A DNA stretch of 64,000 bases from a bacterium (lineage in GTDB: Bacteria > Chloroflexota > Dehalococcoidia > Tepidiformales > Tepidiformaceae), in NCBI GenBank assembly GCA_003577245.1, contig QEVS01000004.1, positions 1-64,000 of the forward strand. Reading direction: 5' to 3'. The position numbers and the translations under genes were made by a program. This document shows positions 33,646 through 42,373 of this stretch, in pieces. The first letter of the stretch is position 1. Every line of letters begins with the position of its first letter. The notes below the pieces were generated by a model. The model was not told where the DNA came from. It did not search any database and worked only from the letters and a program-made list of their open reading frames with translations.

Positions 33646-34494
33646 ATGACCGCTCCCTCCAACGAACAGATCCGCGATGCCGTCTCGAAGGAGTACGCCG
33701 GCCGCGTGCGCGGCGTGCTCGCCAGCATCGAAGAAGAGGTGCCCCTGTTTGAGGCCACCGGCTGTTGCAGCGCCCCCGTGGCCGAAGAAGCTCCCTCGTG
33801 TTGCGGCGGCGACGCGGGCACGGACGCCCAGGTGACAAGGATCGCTGCCCTCTACTCCCAGGATGAGGTGGCGGACCTCCCGAGCACAGTCACGGACGTC
33901 TCCTTCGGCTGCGGCAACCCGACGGCCATTGCCGCTCTGCAACCGGGCCAGGTGGTGCTCGACCTGGGCTCGGGAGGCGGTATCGACTGCTTCCTGGCCG
34001 CGAAGATGGTGGGGCCCACGGGAAAGGTGTACGGAGTGGACCGGACCCCCGAGATGATTGCCCTCGCCCGCAAGAACGCGGCAAAGGTAGGGGCCACGAA
34101 CGTCGAGTTCCGGCTCGGCGAGATTGAGGAACTCCCTCTCGAGAGCGAGAGCATCGACGTCATCATCTCCAACTGCGTGATCAACCTCGCGCCCGACAAG
34201 GACGCCGTATTCCGGGAAGCCTTCCGGGTGCTGAAGCCGGGTGGCCGTCTACAGGTCTCGGACATGGTGTGGAAGCGCGCCGCCCCGCCGGAGCTGAAGT
34301 CCGACCTGGAGCAGTGGGCGGGCTGCATCTCGGGCGCGCTCCTGGAATCGGACTACGTGGCGAAGATCCGTGCCGCCGGCTTCGCGGACGTCACCTCTGA
34401 CGCGCGCGAGTACGAGCTTGGCAAGGGCCTGGCCACCACCAACGTCGTCGCCACCCGGCCCGGCACCGCGCTTTCCCCGGGGCGCTGCTGCTAG
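33646..34494 (+). CDS. arsM: Arsenite S-adenosylmethionine methyltransferase
   Basis: ArsM methylates As(III) stepwise to volatile or less toxic forms. The 282-residue protein has the Rossmann motif [29 protein letters not shown] and the family's FGCGNP before it. The cysteines expected to bind arsenic are present in the SFGCGNP, SGGGIDC, SNCVINL and GCISG regions, and CC pairs occur in the N-terminal [13 protein letters not shown] and at the C-terminal GRCC. GAAAGGA precedes the ATG. It is divergently controlled by the neighbouring ArsR protein and followed by a hairpin terminator. Confidence 0.92.
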   Translation: MTAPSNEQIRDAVSKEYAGRVRGVLASIEEEVPLFEATGCCSAPVAEEAPSCCGGDAGTDAQVTRIAALYSQDEVADLPSTVTDVSFGCGNPTAIAALQPGQVVLDLGSGGGIDCFLAAKMVGPTGKVYGVDRTPEMIALARKNAAKVGATNVEFRLGEIEELPLESESIDVIISNCVINLAPDKDAVFREAFRVLKPGGRLQVSDMVWKRAAPPELKSDLEQWAGCISGALLESDYVAKIRAAGFADVTSDAREYELGKGLATTNVVATRPGTALSPGRCC

Positions 34495-34521
34495 ACCCGG
34501 GCCGCGCGACCCGTCATCGCG

Positions 34522-34551
34522 AGGGCGCGGGCCGGCCAGCCCGCGCCCTTT
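34522..34551 (+). terminator. Terminator after arsM
   Basis: AGGGCGCGGGC (34522-34532) pairs with GCCCGCGCCCT (34539-34549) across a 6-nt loop. Only a weak T-run follows (TTTCGTT). The 11-bp GC stem lies 27 nt after the arsM stop. Confidence 0.65.
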
Positions 34552-34671
34552 CGTTCGCGGCCACATACGCGCGCTACCCGGGCGGCCGGGGAGGCTACCG
34601 GTTCAGCCAAAGGGCGGGCCGCCGCAAGCCCGGGCGCAGCACCGGCGGGCGCGATATTGTGGGCATCGAAG

Positions 34672-35445
34672 ATGGTTCCTCCTGAACGGCGATCCCTCCC
34701 AGGCGAGCGCAGAACGGGGCCGCTCCGGGCATGGCCAGGGCGCGACCGCTTCCGCCGTTTCCTGGCAAGGGCAGTTGCCCTTGCAGTAGCCCCTTCCCGC
34801 CGCAACATCGCGTACTGGTCGATCTGTGCGGCCACCCTTGGGCTCGAGCTGGTGATGGTGGCGGTGCTGAGCGATGGGCACATCTACGAATGGGAGAAGG
34901 AGGTGACCCGCCTCTTTCAGCAGGTGCCAGGCCGCCGCACGGTCTTTGATGTTGCCAGCTTCCTCACGAATACGCTCTCGCTTCCGTTCGTGCTGCTCCT
35001 TCTTGCGGTGGTGGGGGCGGCAGTCGCCATGGGGCAGTACACGCCGGCGTTCCTGCTCGCCCTCACCTTCCCGGTCCACGTGCTCGCCCAGTTTCCGAAG
35101 GCGATCATTGAGCGACCCCGCCCGTCGGCGGCATACCAGGGGATCGATGGCGTGGGCGGCGTCATGAGCTTCCCTTCGGGCCACGCCGAGTACGTGGTCT
35201 CGTTCTATGGTCTGCTTGCCTGCCTGGCTCTGGCCCGTTTCCGCTCGTACCGGGTACGGGCTCTGATCGTTGCGCTCTGGCTGGCGCTGGCAGCCGCGAC
35301 CGGTTTCGGCCGCATTGCCACCGGGCGTCACTGGCCGATCGACATCCTGGTGTCGTATGCCATCGGAGCCGGGATCCTCTCGGGGCTGCTCTGGCTGCGC
35401 CACGCACTGCAGACGGCCCGGGCAGAGATCCTGGCCGAAAGCTGA
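34672..35445 (+). CDS. PAP2-family membrane phosphatase, first of three
   Basis: This 257-residue membrane protein has all three PAP2 motifs: K143-x6-R150-P151 (KAIIERPRP), SFPSGH with H171, and R214-x5-H220-x3-D224 (GRIATGRHWPID). It should dephosphorylate a lipid phosphate such as undecaprenyl pyrophosphate or phosphatidate on the outer face. About five or six helices are apparent after a basic N-terminus. The start is uncertain: ATG 34672 has no good ribosome-binding site. It leads a group of three related genes. Confidence 0.82.
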   Translation: MVPPERRSLPGERRTGPLRAWPGRDRFRRFLARAVALAVAPSRRNIAYWSICAATLGLELVMVAVLSDGHIYEWEKEVTRLFQQVPGRRTVFDVASFLTNTLSLPFVLLLLAVVGAAVAMGQYTPAFLLALTFPVHVLAQFPKAIIERPRPSAAYQGIDGVGGVMSFPSGHAEYVVSFYGLLACLALARFRSYRVRALIVALWLALAAATGFGRIATGRHWPIDILVSYAIGAGILSGLLWLRHALQTARAEILAES

Positions 35446-35481
35446 CATACAGTTCGCCTGTCAGTCTGTTAGAGTGGATCT

Positions 35482-36192
35482 ATGAGCTTGGCTGCGCTTC
35501 GACTGCACCTTGATGGCCGTTTCCTCTTGCGTGAGCTCCTCCTCATCGGGATACCCATCATCGCGTTCCTGGGACTGATGGCGGTCGTCGTCCAGGCTGC
35601 CCCAACGGGGTTCGACCGCGACCTCGGCGGGCGACTGCAGGGCATCTCCTGGGGCCCCTATGAATCAGCGCCTGCCCTTGTCTCCGACATTGCCGGGGGC
35701 GTGTACGGCTTCTTCCTGGTGCCATCGGCAGCGGCGGCGTTCCTTGCCTGGCGACGCCAGTGGGCACTGCTGGTGCCGCTCGTGGCGGTGTTCGCGCTCC
35801 ACTATGCGGCCATCTCTCCGAAGACGTTTATCCAGGCCTACCGGCCCTCCCCCGAGTTTGGCGTTGCCGGCGCCGGCGGCCTGGAGAGCTTTCCCAGCGG
35901 CCATGTGGAATGGGCCACTTCGTTCTACGGCCTCCTCGCCTACATGGGGTGGCGCCGGGTGGAAGGGCGCGGACGCTATCTGATCGCCAGCGGCTGGGGC
36001 GCAATCGTCGTCCTGACAATGCTTTCGCGCATCGAGCTTGGGCGGCACTGGCCGATCGACACGGTCGCGGGCTTCCTGATTGGACTCGTGGCGCTGCGGC
36101 TGCTGGTCGGGCTGCACAGCGTGGCTCACCGCTGGCAGGCCCGCGCGATGCTTCCTCCTCGCATGGAAGGCCCGCTTAGCGCATCAGGCTGA
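35482..36192 (+). CDS. PAP2-family membrane phosphatase, second of three
   Basis: This 236-residue membrane protein has intact PAP2 motifs: K114-x6-R121-P122, SFPSGH with H141, and R183-x5-H189-x3-D193 (SRIELGRHWPID). It is similar in plan to the preceding protein, so the pair probably arose by duplication or handles successive lipid-phosphate substrates. TAGAGT lies six bases before the ATG, suggesting its own leaderless transcript. Confidence 0.82.
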   Translation: MSLAALRLHLDGRFLLRELLLIGIPIIAFLGLMAVVVQAAPTGFDRDLGGRLQGISWGPYESAPALVSDIAGGVYGFFLVPSAAAAFLAWRRQWALLVPLVAVFALHYAAISPKTFIQAYRPSPEFGVAGAGGLESFPSGHVEWATSFYGLLAYMGWRRVEGRGRYLIASGWGAIVVLTMLSRIELGRHWPIDTVAGFLIGLVALRLLVGLHSVAHRWQARAMLPPRMEGPLSASG

Positions 36193-36246
36193 TCGTCAGA
36201 CGCCCTGGTTGCGCCGCGGCTGTATAGTCTCGTTGGCGAGCGCAGC

Positions 36247-38262
36247 GTGCGAATCACAAGGCTCGAGGTCGAACTCCTTCGCCCTGGCAGGCGCGAGCGG
36301 GCGGGGGCGGCACAAGCGGCGCGTACGCACGGGCCGGCGAAGCTGGTCGCCCCGCTTAGCCTGGCAGTGCTCGTTTCCCTCACCGTGTGGGCAGTGGTGC
36401 GGCCGCCGGGCGAGTTCGACGGAGACCTGCTGGCGCTGCTGGAACCGCTCGACGCGGGGTTCTTTCACCCGTTCCTGAGAGCAGGCAAGGCTGCGACCGG
36501 CATTCCCGTAACCTTTGGCCTGTCGCTGTTCGCCCTTGCGGTCTTCCTTCTCAGGCGCAGGTGGCTGGAGGCGTTCATAATCGCCGTGCTGCCAGCCGGG
36601 CTGGCCGTGAGCTGGCTGCTGGCGTGGGTGGTGGGCCGCCCTTCACCTGAGCCTGAGCTCACCGGCGGCAGCGGCTCGTTCCCGGCAATCGCAGTCGCAT
36701 ACTCTACCCTCGTCTGCGGCTTCCTCTGGTTTGCCTCGGGCGCGCTCGTCCGTGGTGACGCCGTTCGACGGATGCTGCTGGCCGTGTGCCTGGTGCTCCC
36801 CATGGCGGCCGGGGGGGCTCGCATCTGGGCCGGCGAGAACTGGATTGGCGACGTTGCCGCCGGGTACGCGCTGGCGGGCTTCTTCCTTGCTGCGCTGGTT
36901 CCCGCGTACCTCACCATGCGTCCCGACCTGGAGAGGCTTCCCCTCGTTCGCGCCGCTGCGGTCCCACACGACGAGTCAGTGCCTCACGCGCACGCTCTCA
37001 CGAGCACGGTGCTCTTCCACAATGGTGTCGTGTACAAGGTGTACAACCCCGGGTTCGTGCCCCGGCTTTTCTACTGGCTTTCATTCCAGGCACCCTTTGC
37101 CTACGCGAACAACCCGGTCGCTCTGCAGGCGGCGGTCGAGCGCCGCAACCTCGCCCGCAGGCTGACGGAGTACTGGTTCGGCTCGCCGCGGGTGGCGCCA
37201 GCGATCGGGGTCTGTTCAGTCGACGGCCGGATCGCCATCGCGGGCCAGTTCATGGAAGGCCACGAACCAGCGGACCACCACCAGGCGCGCGCGTTCCTTT
37301 ACGACCTCTCGCGCCGCTTCGACGCGGCCGGGCTCCCAACATGGCAGATCGACCCCCGGCAGCCGCGCAGCCTCGGGAACGTGCTGGAAGGGGAAGACGG
37401 CAACCTTCTCATCATCGATCTCGAATCGGGGCTGGTCTCTCCGCTCGCCTCGCCGCGCGCCTGGTGGCGTGCCATCCGGCGGGCGAGGGTACCTATCTAC
37501 GACGACGTCTACTTCGATGTCACGCGCGCGTACCTCGAAGGCGAACGGGGGCCAATGGCCGAGCGGATGGGGCTCGAATGGCTGGCCTCGCTCGAATCGC
37601 AGATCGATGCAGCCGAGACCGCCTCCGACGCCTGGCATGCAATGGAGCCGCGCCTTTGGAGCAGGGCACTGCGCTTTGTCTACTCTGGCTTCGGCCTCCG
37701 CGATATCGGCGGGTACATCAGGGCGGCGCGCGAAAAGGGCCGAGCGGAGGCGCTGGCGTGGATCGAATCCTCAATCGACCGCTGGGAGGAGGAGGGGCGC
37801 TACCGTCCGGGGGAGGCGGCGCGGGCCCGAGCCAGGTCACAGGACCCCGGCGTTCAACAGCTACTGCCGCATTTCGGCGTGCACCTGGTCATTGGTGTGG
37901 TGCTGCGGTTCCCCCTGGGCAGCATCGCCAGGTTTTCCTACACCTCGGCCAACCTTCTTGCGGGCGCCGGGCGATTGGCACTGCGGCGAACAGGCCGGCA
38001 GCAATTCCGGCAAACCCTTTCCATTCACTCCCCGCTGGTGCTGCTCCTGGCGGCAATGCCGGGGGTAGGCACCTTCTCCTACCTCGCTTCGGGGCCGGGC
38101 CTGAGGAACATCGAGCTCCTGCGGCTCGCCCTTGACGGGGTCGGCCGGCGCTTCCCATGGCAGCTCTACCGGCGGCTCGGGGCCCAGCGAATCATCTCCC
38201 GCCCGCTGCCACGGACACAGGGCGGCGAAACAAAGGGCGCGGGATTCGGCGACACGGCGTGA
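36247..38262 (+). CDS. Degenerate PAP2 domain fused to a kinase-like domain
   Basis: This 671-residue fusion has a PAP2-like membrane domain (about 35-225), a kinase-like domain (about 250-400) and a C-terminal region of unknown type (about 520-660) with hydrophobic stretches. The PAP2 catalytic histidines are missing: PSGH is SFPAIAV (144-150) and HWPID is ENWIGD (197-202). In the kinase part, K264 (VVYKVY), E288, N378 (SLGNVL) and D391 (IIDLESG) resemble APH/lipopolysaccharide-kinase nucleotide and metal residues, but no HxD catalytic Asp sits at the usual distance before N378. It may bind or phosphorylate a lipid-linked substrate next to the two active PAP2 enzymes. The start is GTG 36247. 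Confidence 0.65.
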   Translation: MRITRLEVELLRPGRRERAGAAQAARTHGPAKLVAPLSLAVLVSLTVWAVVRPPGEFDGDLLALLEPLDAGFFHPFLRAGKAATGIPVTFGLSLFALAVFLLRRRWLEAFIIAVLPAGLAVSWLLAWVVGRPSPEPELTGGSGSFPAIAVAYSTLVCGFLWFASGALVRGDAVRRMLLAVCLVLPMAAGGARIWAGENWIGDVAAGYALAGFFLAALVPAYLTMRPDLERLPLVRAAAVPHDESVPHAHALTSTVLFHNGVVYKVYNPGFVPRLFYWLSFQAPFAYANNPVALQAAVERRNLARRLTEYWFGSPRVAPAIGVCSVDGRIAIAGQFMEGHEPADHHQARAFLYDLSRRFDAAGLPTWQIDPRQPRSLGNVLEGEDGNLLIIDLESGLVSPLASPRAWWRAIRRARVPIYDDVYFDVTRAYLEGERGPMAERMGLEWLASLESQIDAAETASDAWHAMEPRLWSRALRFVYSGFGLRDIGGYIRAAREKGRAEALAWIESSIDRWEEEGRYRPGEAARARARSQDPGVQQLLPHFGVHLVIGVVLRFPLGSIARFSYTSANLLAGAGRLALRRTGRQQFRQTLSIHSPLVLLLAAMPGVGTFSYLASGPGLRNIELLRLALDGVGRRFPWQLYRRLGAQRIISRPLPRTQGGETKGAGFGDTA

Positions 38263-38278
38263 GGTCCAGGTAGTGCAC

Positions 38279-38306
38279 TTGCCGATTCGCTCAAATGTTC
38301 TACAAT
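38279..38306 (+). promoter_or_regulatory. Promoter of a leaderless recQ transcript
   Basis: TTGCCG (38279-38284) and TACAAT (38301-38306) have 16-bp spacing. The recQ GTG is only eight bases past the -10, so transcription would start at or next to the codon. Confidence 0.55.
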
Positions 38307-38314
38307 CCCTCACC

Positions 38315-40402
38315 GTGACCACGCGCGGCGCACCGCCCCGGACCCCGGACGCCAGTCCCCAGGCGCTCTCGCCCGCCCGCCGGGTGCTCCGCGATACCTT
38401 CGGCTACACCGAGTTCCGGCCCGGCCAGCCCGAGGTCATCGGAGCGGTTCTCGCGAGGCGCGACACGCTCGCGGTGATGCCCACCGGGGGCGGCAAGAGC
38501 ATCTGCTACCAGGTTCCTGCTCTTCTCTTCGAGGGCGGGCTCACGGTGGTGGTTTCGCCCCTGCTCGCGCTCATGAAGGACCAGGTCGACGCCCTCGGGC
38601 AGGCCGGGGTCCGGGCTGCGGCGGTCAATTCCACCATGCCCCGCGAAGAGCAGGCGCAGACAATGCGCGAAGCCATCGCGGGCGGACTTCAGCTGCTCTA
38701 CGTTGCCCCCGAACGCTTCGGCGATGGCGCCTTCATGGCCGCCCTGCGCAAGGCGCGCGTCGCCCTGCTGGCCATTGACGAAGCGCACTGCATTTCCCAG
38801 TGGGGGCATGACTTCCGTCCCAGCTACCGCGACCTGGGCTCGGTGCGGCCCCGCATCGGCAATCCTCCCATCGTCGCCCTCACGGCCACGGCCGACCCCG
38901 AGGTGCGCGACGACATCATCTCGCGGCTCGCCCTGCGCGACCCCGAGGTGCACGTGGCCGGCTTTGACCGCCCAAACCTTCACTTCGGCGTGGTCCGCGT
39001 AAAGAACCAAGAGGAGAAGGCCGAGCTCATCGCCGCCAAGCTCCGCGACCTGAAGGACGAATCAGCCATCGTCTACTGCGGCACACGCAAGAGGGTGGAG
39101 GACCTCACCGAGTACCTGCGGCGCCAGCGCATCCGCTGCGCCGGCTACCACGCAGGCATGGAGGACAAGGACCGCAAGAGCACCCAGGACGCCTTCGCCC
39201 GCGACAAGGCGCGCGTCATCGTTGCCACCAACGCTTTCGGCATGGGGATCGACAAGCCCGACGTGCGCATGGTGATTCACCATGACATGCCCGACTCGCT
39301 GGAAGCCTACTACCAGGAGGCGGGCCGGGCCGGACGCGATGGCGCGGCGGCCGAGTGCGTCCTGTACTTCGCCCCGCGCGATCGCTCGTTGCGGGAGTTC
39401 TTCATCGAGCTTCAGCACCCCGAGCCCGCCATCGTGGTCGACATCTATCGCGCCCTTGCCAGCGCCGGGGGCCAGCGGGTGCACGTGCGCGAGGTTATGA
39501 AAAGCGATGACGAGCGGGGAGTGAACGCCGCCATCCAGGCGCTGGCCGAATCGGGGCTCGCCGCCCGGAGCGGACAGATGGCCTGGGCGCTGCGTTCCGA
39601 CGGCGAGGACCGCATCGACCTGAAGGGTCTGGAGGCCCATCGCCAGCATGCCTACAGCAAGCTCGACGCCATGCAGCGTTACGCCGAATCGCTCACCTGC
39701 CTGCGCGCGCGCATCCTCGACTACTTCGGGGACGTGGGCCACGGCCGCTCATGCGGCGCCTGCGGCCCATGCCTGGCCCCGCCTCGCGGCGCGCAGGCCG
39801 TGGACGAGGCCGGCGATGAGTTGTTCCAGGACCTTCGCGCCGTGCGCAAGCGGTTCGCCGAGACCGAGAACCTTCCGCCTTACGTGATCTTCAGCGACGC
39901 GACCCTGCGCGACATGGCCGCGCGCCGCCCCCGCACACGGGCCGAGATGCTCAACGTGAGCGGCGTCGGCCAGGTGAAGTTCGAGCGGTACGGCGAAGCG
40001 TTCCTTGCCGTCACGAAGAGGGTCGCTGGGCCGCCACCGCCTTCAAGCAGGCAACCCGCGCCGGAGACCCCGCTGCGGGACCGCCATGGCCGCGCTCTGC
40101 CGGAAACCGTGCGGAGGACGTGGGAGCTGCTGCGGGCCGGGCAGGACATTCCCGCCATCGCCGCCCAGCGCGGGGTGACCACAAGCACCATCGCCACGCA
40201 CATCGGGCACCTCATCGCGCACGGCGAGATCGAGGACGTTTCGCCCTGGGTGGACCCGGTCACGCTGGCGAAGGTGCGGGGCGCGGCCGGGGGCGGCCCG
40301 GTGGGAGCGCTCGGCCCCATCAAGGAGGCCCTCGGCGAGGGCATCACGTACGAGCAGCTTCACATCGCCCGCGCCTGCATCAACCGCGAGCACGCGGTTT
40401 GA
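38315..40402 (+). CDS. recQ: RecQ-family ATP-dependent DNA helicase
   Basis: This is a 3'-to-5' DNA helicase of 695 residues acting in recombination repair. It has helicase motifs TGGGKS and DEAHCISQWGHDFRPSY, Helicase_C (GMGIDKPDVRMVIHHDMP, QEAGRAGRDG), the RecQ zinc domain (CLRARILDYFGDVGHGRSCGACGPC pattern), a winged-helix RQC region, an HRDC domain (LRAVRKRFAE... LNVSGVGQVKFERYGEAF) and a C-terminal HTH-type domain (AAQRGVTTSTIATHIGHLI) as in Bacillus-type RecQ. GTG 38315 is chosen because of the promoter immediately upstream; longer in-frame sequence is antisense-like. Confidence 0.93.
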   Translation: MTTRGAPPRTPDASPQALSPARRVLRDTFGYTEFRPGQPEVIGAVLARRDTLAVMPTGGGKSICYQVPALLFEGGLTVVVSPLLALMKDQVDALGQAGVRAAAVNSTMPREEQAQTMREAIAGGLQLLYVAPERFGDGAFMAALRKARVALLAIDEAHCISQWGHDFRPSYRDLGSVRPRIGNPPIVALTATADPEVRDDIISRLALRDPEVHVAGFDRPNLHFGVVRVKNQEEKAELIAAKLRDLKDESAIVYCGTRKRVEDLTEYLRRQRIRCAGYHAGMEDKDRKSTQDAFARDKARVIVATNAFGMGIDKPDVRMVIHHDMPDSLEAYYQEAGRAGRDGAAAECVLYFAPRDRSLREFFIELQHPEPAIVVDIYRALASAGGQRVHVREVMKSDDERGVNAAIQALAESGLAARSGQMAWALRSDGEDRIDLKGLEAHRQHAYSKLDAMQRYAESLTCLRARILDYFGDVGHGRSCGACGPCLAPPRGAQAVDEAGDELFQDLRAVRKRFAETENLPPYVIFSDATLRDMAARRPRTRAEMLNVSGVGQVKFERYGEAFLAVTKRVAGPPPPSSRQPAPETPLRDRHGRALPETVRRTWELLRAGQDIPAIAAQRGVTTSTIATHIGHLIAHGEIEDVSPWVDPVTLAKVRGAAGGGPVGALGPIKEALGEGITYEQLHIARACINREHAV

Positions 40403-40434
40403 CCACGCCGCCGGGTTGCGCGCAAGGGTGCTCC

Positions 40435-41364
40435 ATGCACGATGGACAGGTGGTTGGCGAACGGCGGTGGCGGAACATTGCCCGGGTGGCAGCGGCAAGC
40501 GGAGCGCTCTTCGGGCTCGTGGCGTTTGCGCTGGCGCTGGCCGGGGGCTCTTCAGACGGCCATGCCGACGGGCTCTCCCACCGGGCCTTCGTGCCCATGG
40601 TGGCCAACGACGAATACCACGCGCCGGCGACCTCAACGGCCACCACGACGGCCACCGTCACCACCACGACCACCGCCACCACGACGCCCGGCAACACGCT
40701 CACCCTCGTGCCGGGCCGGGGTTACATCTTCGAGCCGCCGCAGGTCACAACGGACGAGCGCGATGTCTGGTGGAACGGCATCCAGTTTGTGCCCGCTGCC
40801 GGTGTCAGCATGAAGAAGCTCGGCAAGTTCGATAGCTTCATCGAGGTGGGCGAACCCCCGCGCGATGGTTACTCGTCGCTTCTCATTGAGCCTGAGCCGG
40901 GCGACGCGATCGCCTTCAAGCTGCGCCCCGAGGAGAGCACCGGTTACACCCCGTTCGCGATCCTCTGGGTTCACCCCGATTCGCCGAACTCCGCCGGCGG
41001 CCACGAGATAAGGCTCTCCTGGCGCTACTACCCCGGCGAACCCTGCGAAGGGACGGAGGCGGCGATCGTGGCGCTCAGCAAGGCGCTCGCGGGCACGTAC
41101 CAGTACGTGACCATCCAGGGCTCCGGCGACATGACGGGCTGGAAGATCGTGAGCCTCCATACCAAGCCCTATACCTTCTTCTTCCCCAACGGCTGGTTCT
41201 TGAACGGGTCCGCAGAGGTGCGTTCGGCCACGCCCCAGTTCGCGCCTACAGCGGATGCGCTCTGGTGGTCGCACCTTCCCACGTGGAACATGGGCGCCGA
41301 CAACGATGCCCAGCTCTACAACTGCGAGGGCACGCTCGTCCAGACTTTCGACGACGGGCAGTAA
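40435..41364 (+). CDS. Secreted or membrane-anchored protein with Thr-rich stalk
   Basis: This is a 309-residue exported protein. A basic start (GERRWRNIAR) precedes one hydrophobic helix (about 15-38), then a short segment and a low-complexity Thr/Ala stalk (about 65-85). After it comes a globular domain of about 220 residues rich in Trp and beta-type sequence (DVWWNGIQFVP, WRYYPGEPC, NGWFLNG), with two cysteines that could pair. I recognise no family. AAGGGTG lies five bases before the ATG. A cell-surface role is likely from topology alone. Confidence 0.6.
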   Translation: MHDGQVVGERRWRNIARVAAASGALFGLVAFALALAGGSSDGHADGLSHRAFVPMVANDEYHAPATSTATTTATVTTTTTATTTPGNTLTLVPGRGYIFEPPQVTTDERDVWWNGIQFVPAAGVSMKKLGKFDSFIEVGEPPRDGYSSLLIEPEPGDAIAFKLRPEESTGYTPFAILWVHPDSPNSAGGHEIRLSWRYYPGEPCEGTEAAIVALSKALAGTYQYVTIQGSGDMTGWKIVSLHTKPYTFFFPNGWFLNGSAEVRSATPQFAPTADALWWSHLPTWNMGADNDAQLYNCEGTLVQTFDDGQ

Positions 41365-41480
41365 CGCGGCGGCAGGCGGCAGATTCGCCTTCCCCACCCT
41401 TACCCGGAGTCGCGCCCCCGGTAGCCGCTGCCTGTCCCGCCGAAACGTTGTTTCCCGTCACCCATCTCACTCCTCCCTCC

Positions 41481-42347
41481 TCAGCCCTTTCCCGGCAGCT
41501 TCATGAACCGGCTCACCAGGGGATCACGGGCGCGATCGGGCAGGAGCGATGCCATCGCCAGCTGGATGCGCGCATCGGTCCCCATCACGTAGCGCGTCTT
41601 CGGCCGCCGCGAAGTCAAAGCGTGAGCCACGGCTTTCGCCACCCGCCCGGGAGGGACGCCCCGCGCCGCGGAATCCCGCGCCGCCTGGCGAACGGCAGCG
41701 ATGGCGGGGTCGTAGAGCTCGTGGCCGCGTATCGAGAGCCGTTCCTCGAGCTCGTCCGCGGCGGCCTGGCCCTTTTCCCAGATGGGAGTGGCAATGCTCC
41801 CCGGCTCGATGATCGAAACCGGGATGCGCCACGGTCGCAGCTCGATGCGCAGGGCATCGGCGAGCGCTTCCAACGCGAACTTCGAAGCCGCGTAGGGGCC
41901 CAGGAAGGGCGTTGCCAGCCTGCCGCTGATGGAACCCATGAAGACGACGCGGCCGTTCCCCCGGCGGATCAGCGGCATGAAGGCCTGCGTAACCGCCACC
42001 TGCCCGGTCACGTTCACCTCAAGCTGGCGCCTGAGCTCGTCCAGCGGCAGGAACTCAAGCGGTCCGGCCACCGAGATACCGGCGTTGTTGACCAGGCCCG
42101 CGAGGCCCGCGTCGCCGGTGGCCGCCACCACCTGTTCGGCCGCCCTCGCGATCGAGGCTTCGCCGGTCACGTCGAGCTCCACGGGCGTGAGCCGCGGCGA
42201 CGCCTTGGCGCACAACGCCTCGCCATCGGCCGGCTTTCGCACGCCGGCGAACACGCGCCAGCCCATGCGGTCGAGCCGCAGCGCGCAGGCGCGCCCAATG
42301 CCCGTCGATGCGCCCGTGATAACCACGCTTCGTTCCGGGTCACTCAT
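41481..42347 (-). CDS. Short-chain dehydrogenase/reductase
   Basis: This 288-residue classical SDR has VITGASTGIGRACALRL for cofactor binding, NNAG, GSISGR with the catalytic Ser, and YAASK with catalytic Tyr and Lys. The C-terminal extension VAHALTSRRPKTRYVMGTDAR resembles that of hydroxysteroid/retinol-type SDRs. ATG 42347 is preferred because GAGG lies five bases upstream; an ATG at 42374 overlapping the upstream stop is the alternative. It forms an operon with the LLM oxidoreductase and CoA-transferase genes. Confidence 0.88.
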   Translation of the reverse strand: MSDPERSVVITGASTGIGRACALRLDRMGWRVFAGVRKPADGEALCAKASPRLTPVELDVTGEASIARAAEQVVAATGDAGLAGLVNNAGISVAGPLEFLPLDELRRQLEVNVTGQVAVTQAFMPLIRRGNGRVVFMGSISGRLATPFLGPYAASKFALEALADALRIELRPWRIPVSIIEPGSIATPIWEKGQAAADELEERLSIRGHELYDPAIAAVRQAARDSAARGVPPGRVAKAVAHALTSRRPKTRYVMGTDARIQLAMASLLPDRARDPLVSRFMKLPGKG

Positions 42348-42373
42348 CCTGTCCTCGCCTTCCCGAGCCGCCA

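Noticed and set aside
33148..33942. 264-codon version of the ArsR gene
   Set aside because: The first 144 codons run antisense through the arsM 5' end and the operators. The real start is ATG 33510 with its own ribosome-binding site.
40645..40690. ACC/ACG microsatellite considered as a mobile-element scar
   Set aside because: It is in frame and encodes the Thr/Ala stalk of the exported protein. There are no flanking duplications.
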